Origin: CAJQQY01 sp045104975
GTDB taxonomy: Bacteria > Bacteroidota > Bacteroidia > Chitinophagales > Saprospiraceae
Reading direction: 5' to 3'
Length of the DNA stretch: 33,450 nucleotides
Assembly: GCA_045104975.1 (NCBI GenBank)
Contig: JBGCCY010000253.1
Span: 1-33,450 of the forward strand
Positions 14,677-22,819 of the stretch are shown one piece after another; within the stretch, counting starts at the first letter, position 1; the number at the start of each line of letters is the position of its first letter. The notes under the pieces are model-generated. The model saw only the letters and a program-made list of their open reading frames with translations. It had not been told where the DNA came from and made no database searches. Both the position numbers and the translations under genes were made by a program.

Positions 14677-15504
14677 ATGAAAAAAACAGATACTATGTCA
14701 TCACGATCAATCACCCATTCAAAGTCAATTAATTTCCTTAAAACATCGGTCAATATTTGGTTTGCTGTAGTTGTCATCGGACAAGTTATTTTTGCCTTAT
14801 ATATTTTAGGAGTATATGGTGTAAGTGGTATCGCTGGAGATTTTGAAAGATGGAATTCCGTATCTAGTCACGGCTATGTTCAAAGAGATTTTCTCGGAAA
14901 TACCTTTTTTGGAATGCATGTAATATTAGCCGCGATCATTACCATAGGCGGGCCATTGCAATTGATGAAAGGAGTGCGTAAAAAATTTCCTAAATTCCAT
15001 CAAATCAATGGACGCATTTATATTTATTCCGCTTTTTTAATAAGTATGGCAGGCTTTTATTTAGCCTGGATTAGAGGTAGTGTTGGTGGACTAATAGGAG
15101 CTATTTTTATTAGCATCAATGGAACATTGATTTTGATTTGTGCTTTTTATACAATAAGAAAAGCGATGGCTCGTCAATTATTAGAACATCGAAAATGGGC
15201 GATTAGATTATTTTTGGCCATGAGTGGAGTTTGGTTTTTTAGAGTTTTTCTCATGCTCTGGTTGACGATTCATCAAGGGCCAGTTGGTTTTGATATGGAA
15301 GCATTTCAAGGACCTGCGCTAAATATGTTGTATACCTTTAGTTATGTGTTGCCGATTGTTTTTGCGGAGTTTTATTTCAGAGCAAAAGAATCTAAGCAGG
15401 TAATAGGAATGTGGGGAATATCCATTTTCATTTTATTTCTGAGTTGCGCTATAGCACTTGGTACTTTTTCAGCAACGATGGGTTTATGGTTGCCTAAACT
15501 TTAA
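14677..15504 (+). CDS. DUF2306 integral membrane protein
   Basis: This is a 275-residue protein with about seven hydrophobic segments (about residues 25-45, 75-92, 113-130, 135-158, 172-195, 215-235 and 245-268). The conserved segments FLGNTFFGMHVILAAIITIGGPLQ, FPKFHQINGRIYIYSA and LEHRKWAIRLF are hallmarks of the DUF2306 family. It has His residues at membrane edges (H86, H109, H170 approximately), suggesting a heme- or cofactor-linked membrane role that remains unproven. The start may instead be Met7 (14695), given the position of the predicted promoter. The preceding Crp/Fnr gene and intervening dyad suggest a regulator-target pair. The downstream gene is convergent. Confidence 0.82.
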   Translation: MKKTDTMSSRSITHSKSINFLKTSVNIWFAVVVIGQVIFALYILGVYGVSGIAGDFERWNSVSSHGYVQRDFLGNTFFGMHVILAAIITIGGPLQLMKGVRKKFPKFHQINGRIYIYSAFLISMAGFYLAWIRGSVGGLIGAIFISINGTLILICAFYTIRKAMARQLLEHRKWAIRLFLAMSGVWFFRVFLMLWLTIHQGPVGFDMEAFQGPALNMLYTFSYVLPIVFAEFYFRAKESKQVIGMWGISIFILFLSCAIALGTFSATMGLWLPKL

Positions 15505-15547
15505 ATTTCACTAGGGTTAGTTCTTTACTTATTTTCGATTTTATGCA

Positions 15548-15622
15548 TTTGTAAATGTATTGTTATTTTTTTGGAGAAGAAACATTATGTAGTAAAAATA
15601 AAGCATCAAAATTTTTGGAGAG
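15548..15622 (+). repeat. Dispersed 75-bp repeat, copy 2, overlapping a gene end
   Basis: TTTGTAAATGTATTGTTATT, GGAGAAGAAACATTATGTAG and AAATAAAGCATCAAAATTTTTGG align with 13605-13680. The minus-strand erythromycin-esterase-like gene ends inside it: its stop codon (15563-15565) and last roughly 18 codons are repeat sequence. Confidence 0.65.
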
Positions 15623-16813
15623 GATCAAACTATTCGAATTACTTAAATCAATAAAAGTATCATTTATGATAATTGATTTTCGCATCCACTCATCTCCTAC
15701 AATTGGTTTTTCAAGGATAGGGATAAAAGATATTTCATTGCCTAATGCTTTAACAATATGTTTTATATCTAGGTTAGAATTGTCAGGTTCGATCAATTCA
15801 TTTTCTCTTCCATAGTTATCTAAGTATTTTCCAGATTGAGCAAATATACCTATCGCATACATTTCCTTTTCAAATCTTCTTTTTAAAAACTCTCCCATGA
15901 CTTCTTCTTTTTCATTATGTTTTGAGATATGAAAATTATGTCCAACGATGATTATCTTTTTATTTCGATAGATATTATTGACTAACCATTCCACATTATT
16001 CGCCATTGAAGAATCTCTGGCAGCCCATCTTTTATTCCAATCATTATCAATTTTAAATTGAAGCATATACTTTAAATAATTAACTCGATTTTCAATTGCT
16101 TTAAGAGTAAACCAACTTTTTTTAAAAGGAAGTAGCTCACTAGAGTCTAGTATTTTAGCATAAAGAATTTCATAATCATGCAGGAGGTCCTCTATGTTGA
16201 ATTGAAGAGAATCACTAAATTTTATTTTTCGATAAGTTAATTCCTTTTTCAGCATTCCATATTCTTTTTCTAGGTGATGATAATGTATGGAGTCAATATT
16301 TGCAATCGTGGAAAGTTCTGAGAGATTTCGACTGAATGATCCACCTGTTCTTTGAACATCAAATCCAGCAATGGAAATCTTTTCAGATTTAACATATTTC
16401 ATTAATTCTCTAAATTCGCTGGTTCTCCAACCTGAAAAAAATCCATAGGTCATTTGCTTTGAAGAAAGCGTTTCTTTTTCCATTTCAATAGTAATTAATT
16501 CGCCCAATCCAGCTTCGAATAGGATCACATCAAAATCATGTTCTTCATGTAAATATTTAATCATTTCATTTCTTAATAGAAAAACTTCTCTAGAACCATG
16601 ATTAAATTCTCCCAAAAGAATCAACCTTTTTCCTTTTAAATTATGCCCTATCTTTTCCCAATTTTGATTTGATGATTGATTATTTAAAGAGATAGGAATA
16701 GCGTTTTTATTTAAAAAATCAATTTGAGTTGGTGTAATAAATTGGCCATTCATTAAGATTGAGATAAAAAATAATAGAGATGAAAAGCAAATTCTAATAA
16801 TGTTATTAGTCAT
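15563..16813 (-). CDS. Erythromycin esterase family protein, secreted
   Basis: This 416-residue protein has a signal peptide (LFFISILMNGQ). It carries the fingerprints of the erythromycin-esterase superfamily: GEFNHGSREVFLLR at 68-81 (E69 and H72 in the position of the EreB catalytic pair), VILFEAGLGE around E100, GWRTSEFRELMKYV, and IIIVGHNFHISK near 290. The Ere enzymes hydrolyse the macrolide lactone ring, but most members of the superfamily have unknown hydrolase targets, and export from the cytoplasm is unlike classical EreA/B. Calling it a resistance gene would be premature. Its last roughly 18 codons and stop lie in a dispersed repeat, so the original C-terminus may have been replaced. 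A nested stem-loop (16834-16878) lies 21 nt upstream of the ATG. The gene is convergent with the DUF2306 gene. Confidence 0.85.
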   Translation of the reverse strand: MTNNIIRICFSSLLFFISILMNGQFITPTQIDFLNKNAIPISLNNQSSNQNWEKIGHNLKGKRLILLGEFNHGSREVFLLRNEMIKYLHEEHDFDVILFEAGLGELITIEMEKETLSSKQMTYGFFSGWRTSEFRELMKYVKSEKISIAGFDVQRTGGSFSRNLSELSTIANIDSIHYHHLEKEYGMLKKELTYRKIKFSDSLQFNIEDLLHDYEILYAKILDSSELLPFKKSWFTLKAIENRVNYLKYMLQFKIDNDWNKRWAARDSSMANNVEWLVNNIYRNKKIIIVGHNFHISKHNEKEEVMGEFLKRRFEKEMYAIGIFAQSGKYLDNYGRENELIEPDNSNLDIKHIVKALGNEISFIPILEKPIVGDEWMRKSIIINDTFIDLSNSNSLILSKNFDALFLLHNVSSPKK

Positions 16814-16833
16814 GATCTTACAAGTTTTTTAAT

Positions 16834-16878
16834 TAACTCTTTAGACAAGTTTTAGGCGAAATCTAAAACAAAGAGTTA
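16834..16878 (-). promoter_or_regulatory. Nested leader stem-loop ahead of the erythromycin-esterase-like gene
   Basis: TAACTCTTT (16834-16842) pairs perfectly with AAAGAGTTA (16870-16878), and inside it TTTTAG (16850-16855) pairs with CTAAAA (16863-16868). On the minus strand it ends 21 nt before the ATG, placed to influence initiation. It could also be a terminator of an antisense transcript, but no U-tract follows. Confidence 0.5.
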
Positions 16879-16879
16879 T

Positions 16880-17170
16880 TAAAAGTTGGAATAGTTGTAA
16901 GGATTCTAATGGAGCACATTTTTCTGCTTGCAAACCTGTGAGCAATTACATCAATATCAAAAACGGATTTTACCTTTCAGAGTGAAACAAATCTCCAACT
17001 GACCTGCTCATTTTTCTTGAATTCTTCAAAGTATAGCCAAGTAATCTCTGGTTTTATTTAAATTTTTTAATTTTTTCTTCGGTAATAGTTGTTAAAGTAA
17101 AAATAATTGTGTTACATTGCAGCATGATAGCAATGCTATTATTTTTAATACCTTTATAAAAAGATCAAAA
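16880..17170. other. Intergenic DNA with repeat remnants
   Basis: No gene is recognised apart from a possible 11-codon ORF at 17124-17159 just before the small ORF at 17172. CAATATCAAAAACGGATTTTA (16946-16966) recurs as ACATCAAAACGGATTTTA at 17351-17368, so a decayed repeat is likely. A small dyad ATAGC-AAT-GCTAT with a T-rich tail lies near 17127. Confidence 0.35.
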
Positions 17171-17171
17171 A

Positions 17172-17297
17172 ATGAAAAAAGCAGACAATTCATCTAGTTT
17201 AGTTAAGTTATTAAAAACGATATTCAAACCAATGAAACCTTCTCAAAAGAAGGATGGTCCACGAAAACGGGAGCGTTGGATGTATCGGAATGAATAA
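17172..17297 (+). CDS. Small basic protein, 41 residues
   Basis: ATG at 17172 to TAA at 17295 encodes MKKADNSSSLVKLLKTIFKP and then MKPSQKKDGPRKRERWMYRNE. The peptide is strongly basic, with an amphipathic first half and a C-terminal Arg-rich RKRERW motif. The AT-rich context and normal Bacteroidota spacing (AAAGATCAAAAA before the ATG) make translation plausible. No family is recognised and no neighbour is close enough for an operon. Bases 17298-17390 contain repeat remnants, then two strong hairpins. Confidence 0.45.
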   Translation: MKKADNSSSLVKLLKTIFKPMKPSQKKDGPRKRERWMYRNE

Positions 17298-17390
17298 ATG
17301 ACTTTGATGCACGATAACCTTTTGGTAGTTAATCTCTCAACGATTGCTTAAACATCAAAACGGATTTTATTCATCATTTTACAACGAAAT

Positions 17391-17432
17391 ACTAGGAGAC
17401 CATCAAAACATATGATTTGATGGTCTCCTAGT
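17391..17432. terminator. Perfect 17-bp hairpin
   Basis: ACTAGGAGACCATCAAA (17391-17407) pairs perfectly with 17416-17432 around an 8-nt loop. There is no T-tract, so it is either a factor-assisted terminator or processing site, or a mobile hairpin. It lies 9 nt before a second hairpin. Confidence 0.6.
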
Positions 17433-17441
17433 ACTTACACC

Positions 17442-17497
17442 AAGAAGCTGCTAATGTAAAATTAGCAGCTTCTTGTATTTTGTAAATGTATTGTTGT
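17442..17497 (+). terminator. Hairpin plus TGTAAATGTATTGTT tail
   Basis: AAGAAGCTGCTAAT-GTAAA-ATTAGCAGCTTCTT is a perfect 14-bp stem (17442-17474). It is followed directly by GTATTTTGTAAATGTATTGT. The same hairpin-plus-tail structure with similar stem sequence recurs at 30052-30106, so this is a dispersed element that probably also ends transcription. Confidence 0.65.
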
Positions 17498-17693
17498 AGA
17501 AATGGAGCAAAACTGTGGGTTACCTTCCTTTGGCAATTAATCGATTTTGTTAATGAATTTTAAAAGAGTTGTTAACGACTTTAAATACTGCGATTACTAA
17601 AGAGATAATAGATATTTTTAGTGGAGACAAATTCAAAAGCATAATTATTGAATAGTTTATTTGTTATTTGAAATCAAAAAAAATATGTTACCC

Positions 17694-18830
17694 ATGAAGT
17701 CTAAAATCGTTTTATTGATTAGTTTTTTTTTATGCAATTTATCTTTTAGCCAAGTTTCCGTTCATCGAAATTTTAATCTTGAATTAGCAGAAAAAGACAA
17801 CATGAAGTCTTTAAATATTGAAAATTCATTGAATGCTTTTTTGATCGAAGCACAGAATAATAAATATACCAATGAGTATGTTGACTCTACGCATTTGAAA
17901 AAATATAAATTCTTTTTTAATAAATTATCAGGGATCGGAAAAAACTCAACCACCTTTAATCGCCCACTTGTGCTGAAATCTTATCCTGTTGAAGATGGAA
18001 ATTATCGCCTTACCATAGCATTTACTGGGGAGCGTGAAGGGAATCCATTTGTGTATCAAGTAACAGAACTTAAAGCAATACCTTATAATAATCACTATCG
18101 ATTTTATTGCCCATTTCAAGATAATACGGCATCATTTCAATCAAAAAAAATTGATAATGTTACGTATCATTTTAGCAAGGCTATTAATGAAAGTAAGGCC
18201 AACGAGTTTGTAACATTTGTTAATGAATTTGCTACGCAGACTGGTTTTTCTAAACCTGAACTTGATTACTATTCATTTCAAAACTTAGATGAATTATTAA
18301 AATCTTACGGTTTTTTATATAGTGCCAGACAATGTAATTTCTTATGTTATGATTTAGGTTTTACAGATAATGAAGGCCAGGTATATATCACAGGGACAGA
18401 TAATGAGAATTATGTTTTTGGATATATTGGAGATTATTTAAAATATAATTCACCTAAAAAGAATGAAATTTATGGACCATTTGTCAGAGGTATCTCGACC
18501 TATTATGGTGGATATGGATTGAGTTATGAAAATATGGAAGAACTCAAACAACAATTTCGGGAAGAGCTAAAACAAAGGCCTGAGATCAATTTTTTGGATG
18601 AGTTTAAGAAGGGGAGAAAGTCAAGTGTCAACCGGCATTTCTCCTATTATGTTATGAGTGCTTTTTTATTTGAAGAAGCCTTGGAAAAACGAGATTTCGA
18701 TACCGCTTTTCAATTGGTTTACTCAGGGAGTGATGGTAATTTGTTTTTTGAAAATCTAGAAGATTCTCTAAATATTGATGAAAGTAATTTCCATGAAACA
18801 ATTTTACGGTTAATAAAAAAAGATAATTAA
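17694..18830 (+). CDS. Secreted hypothetical, possibly a degenerate gluzincin-like protein
   Basis: This is a 378-residue protein from the ATG at 17694, which gives a good signal peptide (MKSKIVLLISFFLCNLSFSQ). The TTG (17661) and ATG (17685) further upstream only prepend charged residues. The middle part (YPVEDGNYRLTIAFTG, QVTELKAIPYNNHYRFYCPF) is a beta-rich domain, with DELLKSYGFLYSARQCNFLC after it. The C-terminal third (IYGPFVRGISTYYGG, then FSYYVMSAFLFEEALEKRDF) resembles the end of secreted gluzincin (peptidase MA-like) proteins, where a Glu-Gly-x-A-x-Y-x-GG segment follows the zinc helix. No HExxH is present and the expected Glu is replaced by Arg (VRGISTYYGG). It is probably a non-catalytic relative. 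The family link is tentative. Confidence 0.6.
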   Translation: MKSKIVLLISFFLCNLSFSQVSVHRNFNLELAEKDNMKSLNIENSLNAFLIEAQNNKYTNEYVDSTHLKKYKFFFNKLSGIGKNSTTFNRPLVLKSYPVEDGNYRLTIAFTGEREGNPFVYQVTELKAIPYNNHYRFYCPFQDNTASFQSKKIDNVTYHFSKAINESKANEFVTFVNEFATQTGFSKPELDYYSFQNLDELLKSYGFLYSARQCNFLCYDLGFTDNEGQVYITGTDNENYVFGYIGDYLKYNSPKKNEIYGPFVRGISTYYGGYGLSYENMEELKQQFREELKQRPEINFLDEFKKGRKSSVNRHFSYYVMSAFLFEEALEKRDFDTAFQLVYSGSDGNLFFENLEDSLNIDESNFHETILRLIKKDN

Positions 18831-18879
18831 ACTGATAAAATGATGTGTACCTAAACGTACCTAATTTGTAAAAACAGAA

Positions 18880-18910
18880 AGTATCATCGTTAGCGATGGT
18901 ACTTTTTTTT
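18880..18910 (+). terminator. Rho-independent terminator
   Basis: AGTATCATCG-TTAG-CGATGGTACT is a 10-bp stem with one G-U wobble, followed by an eight-T run. It lies 50 nt after the secreted hypothetical at 17694-18830. Confidence 0.88.
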
Positions 18911-19043
18911 ATCAAAAAAGTGAAATAACTTTTAACTAAATTTCTTTCCTCATTTCATTTACCATTATTGTTTTTTTTACATAAATCATTATATTGATCA
19001 ATTAAGAAATATAAATTCAATTCACATTTTAAAAAAATAGACT

Positions 19044-21581
19044 TTGAAAATCTTTACTCTCCTGACTTCTTTTTTTCTATTAGTAAATATTAGTTACGCT
19101 CAATTTGCACCACCTGTAATCATTACCGACCAAGGCGCGCCAAGTGATATTACATCTGCTGATTTCAATCAAGACGGATGGATAGATTTAGCTTATGTTC
19201 AAGATGAATTTAATGTTGATACACCTAGGATTTATATTGTATTAAATGATGGCGAGGGGAATTTTCTGCCCCCATCATATTATATTCAGGATATTAAACA
19301 AGGATTTTCTGTAGGTGCTGGAGACTTAAATGGTGATGGAATTCCTGACCTTGCGACTCAAGGAGAGACAGAACTCGAATTTAATTGGTATGCTGGAAAT
19401 GGAGATGGTACTTTTTCTACACCTAATATAATTCAGGCTTCATTAGGAGGGAATTATATTGCTAGAACTGCAATCTTTGATTTGGATGCCAATGGCCATA
19501 ATGATATCGTCATTGTCAATAGAGGGACTCCTGGCAGTTTTGGTTTTGTTGGTTGGTTCAAAAATAACGGAGGTGGTAATATAGATACTTTGGCTACTAT
19601 TTTTGATGAGCTGCAAACTCCTTTTGGTTTTGACTTTGGAGATCTGGATGGTGACATTTATCCTGATGTTGTAATTGGACAAGAAACATCTGGAGAAGCA
19701 GTTATTATTTTTGATTATGATGGCTCGGGAGGTTTTACTTATGAAGCATTAGATACAGATATGGATCACGCGATAGAAGTTTTGATAGCTGATCTTAACT
19801 TGGATGGTGTCAATGAAATTCTTGCATCTGACAATACTGATGATGGAATATTTTTCTGGGAAAGAGTACCTTTCTTGGGGGATATATGGAGCGCCCAAAA
19901 TGACCTACTCAACAATTTTACGAATATCGTAAGTGGAATGGATTATAGAGATTTAGATGGTGATGGCAAACCTGATTTTGTTTATAGCGTCCTAACAGGT
20001 GAAGTAGGGTATTGTCTAAATGAGACGATTAATGAGAGTATCAACTTCGGTAGTATGGTAGAACTTTTTACTGCCCCTAGTCTTAGTGTTACTAACGAAT
20101 TGGAAGTGATAGATAGCGATAATGATATTGACTTTGACATTGTAGTTATTTCTCGTGCGATTTCTACTTCTACTCCAGTCAATCAAGTGACCCATCTTCG
20201 TAATCTGCTGAATGATGAGAGCATCAACGGTCAGGTATTTTGGGATGAAAATGAAAATGGCATCTTAGATAATAATGAAAACTTGTTACCTAATTTTCCT
20301 ATCCAGTTATCACCTAGTTCATTGGCCGTATTTACTAATACGGAAGGAAGTTTTCAGATTTTTGCAGATGCAGGAAACTATGAATTGATTCCCAATTTTG
20401 GAGATTGTTGGGCGTCGACAACAGGAGGAAATGTGATGGTAAATTTTGATGGAGTGAACACGATTGAAGATATTTTAGTTGGAGTCAAACAAATATCTAC
20501 TGCCGAAAATGTTCAAGTGAGTTTGACGAGTAGCGCTACTCGATGTGGATTTACGGTTCCTTTTTGGATGAATTATACGAACACGGGATGCGAAGTAATT
20601 TCGGGAAAAATTAAGATGTTGCCAAGTGATTTGACTACACTCATTTCCTTTGGAACTCCTCCCGACCAAACGGTCAATGATACTTTAATTTGGAATTTTG
20701 AAAATCTAATTCCTGGAGAAAATCGCCAAGTTGATTTGGCATTTGAAATAGCAGGCGTGCAAAACTTAGGTGATACAATTGCGATTCCTTTGCAGTTTGT
20801 CAAAGAAAATATCGGTGGAAATTTTACGACAATTGATTCTTCTGTTTTTACTTCGATTATCAATTGTGCCTATGATCCTAATGATAAACAAACTTATCCA
20901 CGTCGAAGTGAGATTGCACCTTACGATCAAAATTATACTTTGATGGAAGAACGAATTGATTATACGGTGCGCTTTCAAAATACAGGAACTGATACTGCAT
21001 TTACGGTGGTGATTAGAGATACATTGTCATCAGATCTGGATTGGAGTACTTTCCAACCTTTGAGTGCAAGTCATCCTTTTGAAACTGTATTTCATGACAA
21101 TGGAGCGATAGAATTCTTTTTTAAAAATATTCTTTTGGTGGATAGTTTTACTAATGAACCCATGAGTCATGGTTATGTTCAGTTTAATATTTTTGCCAAT
21201 GATAATTTACCAGACGAGACTTTTATTTTGAATTCGGCGAGTATTTATTTTGATTTTAATCCTCCTATTTTGACCAATACGGTAGAAAATCTAATGGTGG
21301 ATATGTTGCCAGTTTATACTTCTACTAATGAAATTTCAAACCTTAAAGGAATCCAATTTTTTCCAAATCCCATTGCGATAGGAGAAACTTTAAATCTCAA
21401 GGATTTACCTGATGGAGAAAAACAAATTTCTGTATTTAATAACTTGGGGCAGCTGATGTTTTTTGAAAAAACTCATGCAAAGGAATATTTTATTCAAAGT
21501 GAAAAATGGAGAGCGGGCGTTTATTTTGTTTTGATTGAAAATGAAAATGAAAGAATGTTTGGGAAGGTGGTGGTGAATTGA
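19044..21581 (+). CDS. FG-GAP/VCBS-repeat T9SS cargo protein, TTG start
   Basis: This is an 845-residue extracellular protein. The start must be TTG at 19044. The frame has a stop two codons upstream (TAG at 19038), and this TTG gives a full signal peptide (MKIFTLLTSFFLL to ISYAQ). Residues about 25-375 carry seven FG-GAP-like calcium-binding loops (DFNQDGWIDLAYV, DLNGDGIPDLA, DLDANGHNDIVIV, DLDGDIYPDVVIG, DLNLDGVNEILAS, DLDGDGKPDFVYS, DSDNDIDFDIVVI), which predict a seven-blade propeller. Residues 393-450 resemble an SdrD/Cna B-type domain (INGQVFWDENENGILDNNEN). A DUF11-like domain starts at about 608 (CAYDPNDKQTYPRR, DYTVRFQNTGTDTAFTV, SASIYFDFNPPI). The T9SS type A sorting domain starts near 771 (FFPNPIAIGETLNL, WRAGVYFVLIE). 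It is the first of three consecutive T9SS cargo genes. Confidence 0.88.
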   Translation: MKIFTLLTSFFLLVNISYAQFAPPVIITDQGAPSDITSADFNQDGWIDLAYVQDEFNVDTPRIYIVLNDGEGNFLPPSYYIQDIKQGFSVGAGDLNGDGIPDLATQGETELEFNWYAGNGDGTFSTPNIIQASLGGNYIARTAIFDLDANGHNDIVIVNRGTPGSFGFVGWFKNNGGGNIDTLATIFDELQTPFGFDFGDLDGDIYPDVVIGQETSGEAVIIFDYDGSGGFTYEALDTDMDHAIEVLIADLNLDGVNEILASDNTDDGIFFWERVPFLGDIWSAQNDLLNNFTNIVSGMDYRDLDGDGKPDFVYSVLTGEVGYCLNETINESINFGSMVELFTAPSLSVTNELEVIDSDNDIDFDIVVISRAISTSTPVNQVTHLRNLLNDESINGQVFWDENENGILDNNENLLPNFPIQLSPSSLAVFTNTEGSFQIFADAGNYELIPNFGDCWASTTGGNVMVNFDGVNTIEDILVGVKQISTAENVQVSLTSSATRCGFTVPFWMNYTNTGCEVISGKIKMLPSDLTTLISFGTPPDQTVNDTLIWNFENLIPGENRQVDLAFEIAGVQNLGDTIAIPLQFVKENIGGNFTTIDSSVFTSIINCAYDPNDKQTYPRRSEIAPYDQNYTLMEERIDYTVRFQNTGTDTAFTVVIRDTLSSDLDWSTFQPLSASHPFETVFHDNGAIEFFFKNILLVDSFTNEPMSHGYVQFNIFANDNLPDETFILNSASIYFDFNPPILTNTVENLMVDMLPVYTSTNEISNLKGIQFFPNPIAIGETLNLKDLPDGEKQISVFNNLGQLMFFEKTHAKEYFIQSEKWRAGVYFVLIENENERMFGKVVVN

Positions 21582-21670
21582 GAGTTTTTTTTTGACTAAA
21601 ATTTTATTCTACCTTTTCTTATCTTGATGGTCAAAAGAATATATTGTTTTCATCAACAAAGAATTAATCC

Positions 21671-22702
21671 ATGAAAAACTATCTAAGCATTTGGCTCATT
21701 TTCTTTTTTTCTATAGTAAACTTAACTGCACAAAATTGCGAGATTTCACCAATACTTTTAGATGAATATGAAAAAGATGTAAAACATCTTACCCTTATTC
21801 AAATGGAACAATTCAATGCCCAAGAATTGAATAATATTGAAATTCCACAGAATTGGCAAGACACCATATGGGAGGGTTTGGCTGCCATTTTTAATTCCAC
21901 TTCTCCCTATCGAGATGAAATATTCGATGAATATTGTGTTCATCATAATTCTTGGACAGTCTCAGATTATATGAGAATTTCAAATTCAATAAATATTCGT
22001 CCAGAAACAAACGTTTCTTGGTTTCAAAATTGGGAAAGTGGAAATATTATTACTGGAGATCCATACATCGATTCCCTTACTCAAAAATATGGTTTTGTAG
22101 ATATTTATCTTCCATTTCCGAGTCTAGGAATTTTTAATATGACTACTGAACAAAATCTGAATTTAAACGCATTAACTGATTCACTTTTACTCTCTTCTCA
22201 TATTACTCTTGCTGAGCCAAAAAATTTTGCTGGTGGGGCAGATTTAGTTCGGTATCAAAATATTGATGGGCAACGATATTATTATTTCAGTATTGGATGG
22301 GGTGATTGCCAATCTGGATGTATTTATTATCTGACTTGGACTTTCCAAGTTGATGAAGATTGTAATGTATCGTTTTTAGGTTATACAGGGGAAACCAATA
22401 ATCTTCCCGATCCAAAAAATTGCGATATTTCCACCGTCTCCTCAACTACTGAATTACTGGAATCTTCCACTTTTAATATCTTTCCTAATCCAGCCAATAA
22501 CTTTATTAATATTTATTCAGAAGAAAGAAATTCAAGAAAATTTAAATACTCTATTTACGATTTTACAGGAAAAGAATTAATAGCAGGTTCTTTTCAAAAT
22601 AATATTGAAATAGATATTTCTATATTGACAAAAGGAATTTATGTTATTTCAATTGATGATAATAATTGGAAAAAAGAAAAATATAAATTTGTAAAAAAAT
22701 GA
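21671..22702 (+). CDS. T9SS-sorted secreted protein, unknown function
   Basis: This 343-residue protein has a signal peptide (FFFSIVNLTAQ) and a C-terminal T9SS type A sorting domain from about 270 (FNIFPNPANNFINIYS, LTKGIYVISIDDNNWKKEK). The middle region has no recognised domain. It contains NIEIPQNWQDTIWEGLAAIF, which resembles segments of other secreted Saprospira-type proteins, and GIGW-like SIGWGDCQSGCIYYLTWTF with two Cys that could form a disulfide. It begins 89 nt after the FG-GAP gene and ends 117 nt before the glycosidase candidate, with no terminator hairpin in either gap. Co-transcription is possible. Confidence 0.75.
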   Translation: MKNYLSIWLIFFFSIVNLTAQNCEISPILLDEYEKDVKHLTLIQMEQFNAQELNNIEIPQNWQDTIWEGLAAIFNSTSPYRDEIFDEYCVHHNSWTVSDYMRISNSINIRPETNVSWFQNWESGNIITGDPYIDSLTQKYGFVDIYLPFPSLGIFNMTTEQNLNLNALTDSLLLSSHITLAEPKNFAGGADLVRYQNIDGQRYYYFSIGWGDCQSGCIYYLTWTFQVDEDCNVSFLGYTGETNNLPDPKNCDISTVSSTTELLESSTFNIFPNPANNFINIYSEERNSRKFKYSIYDFTGKELIAGSFQNNIEIDISILTKGIYVISIDDNNWKKEKYKFVKK

Positions 22703-22819
22703 GATTGACATTTATGAACAGCTCAGGATGATAGTTTTTTTATCAAATAGAGTGAAGCAAACTTTAATGTTTTTTAAAGCAAAATCATTTTGATGCCTAA
22801 CACAAAAACCGTTTAAATC

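Noticed and set aside
15555..15815. Plus-strand 86-codon frame overlapping the erythromycin-esterase-like gene
   Set aside because: It is antisense to well-conserved coding sequence and starts inside a dispersed repeat.
15563..16813. Calling the erythromycin-esterase-like gene a macrolide resistance gene
   Set aside because: The superfamily is broad and mostly uncharacterised, and the protein has an export signal unlike classical Ere enzymes.
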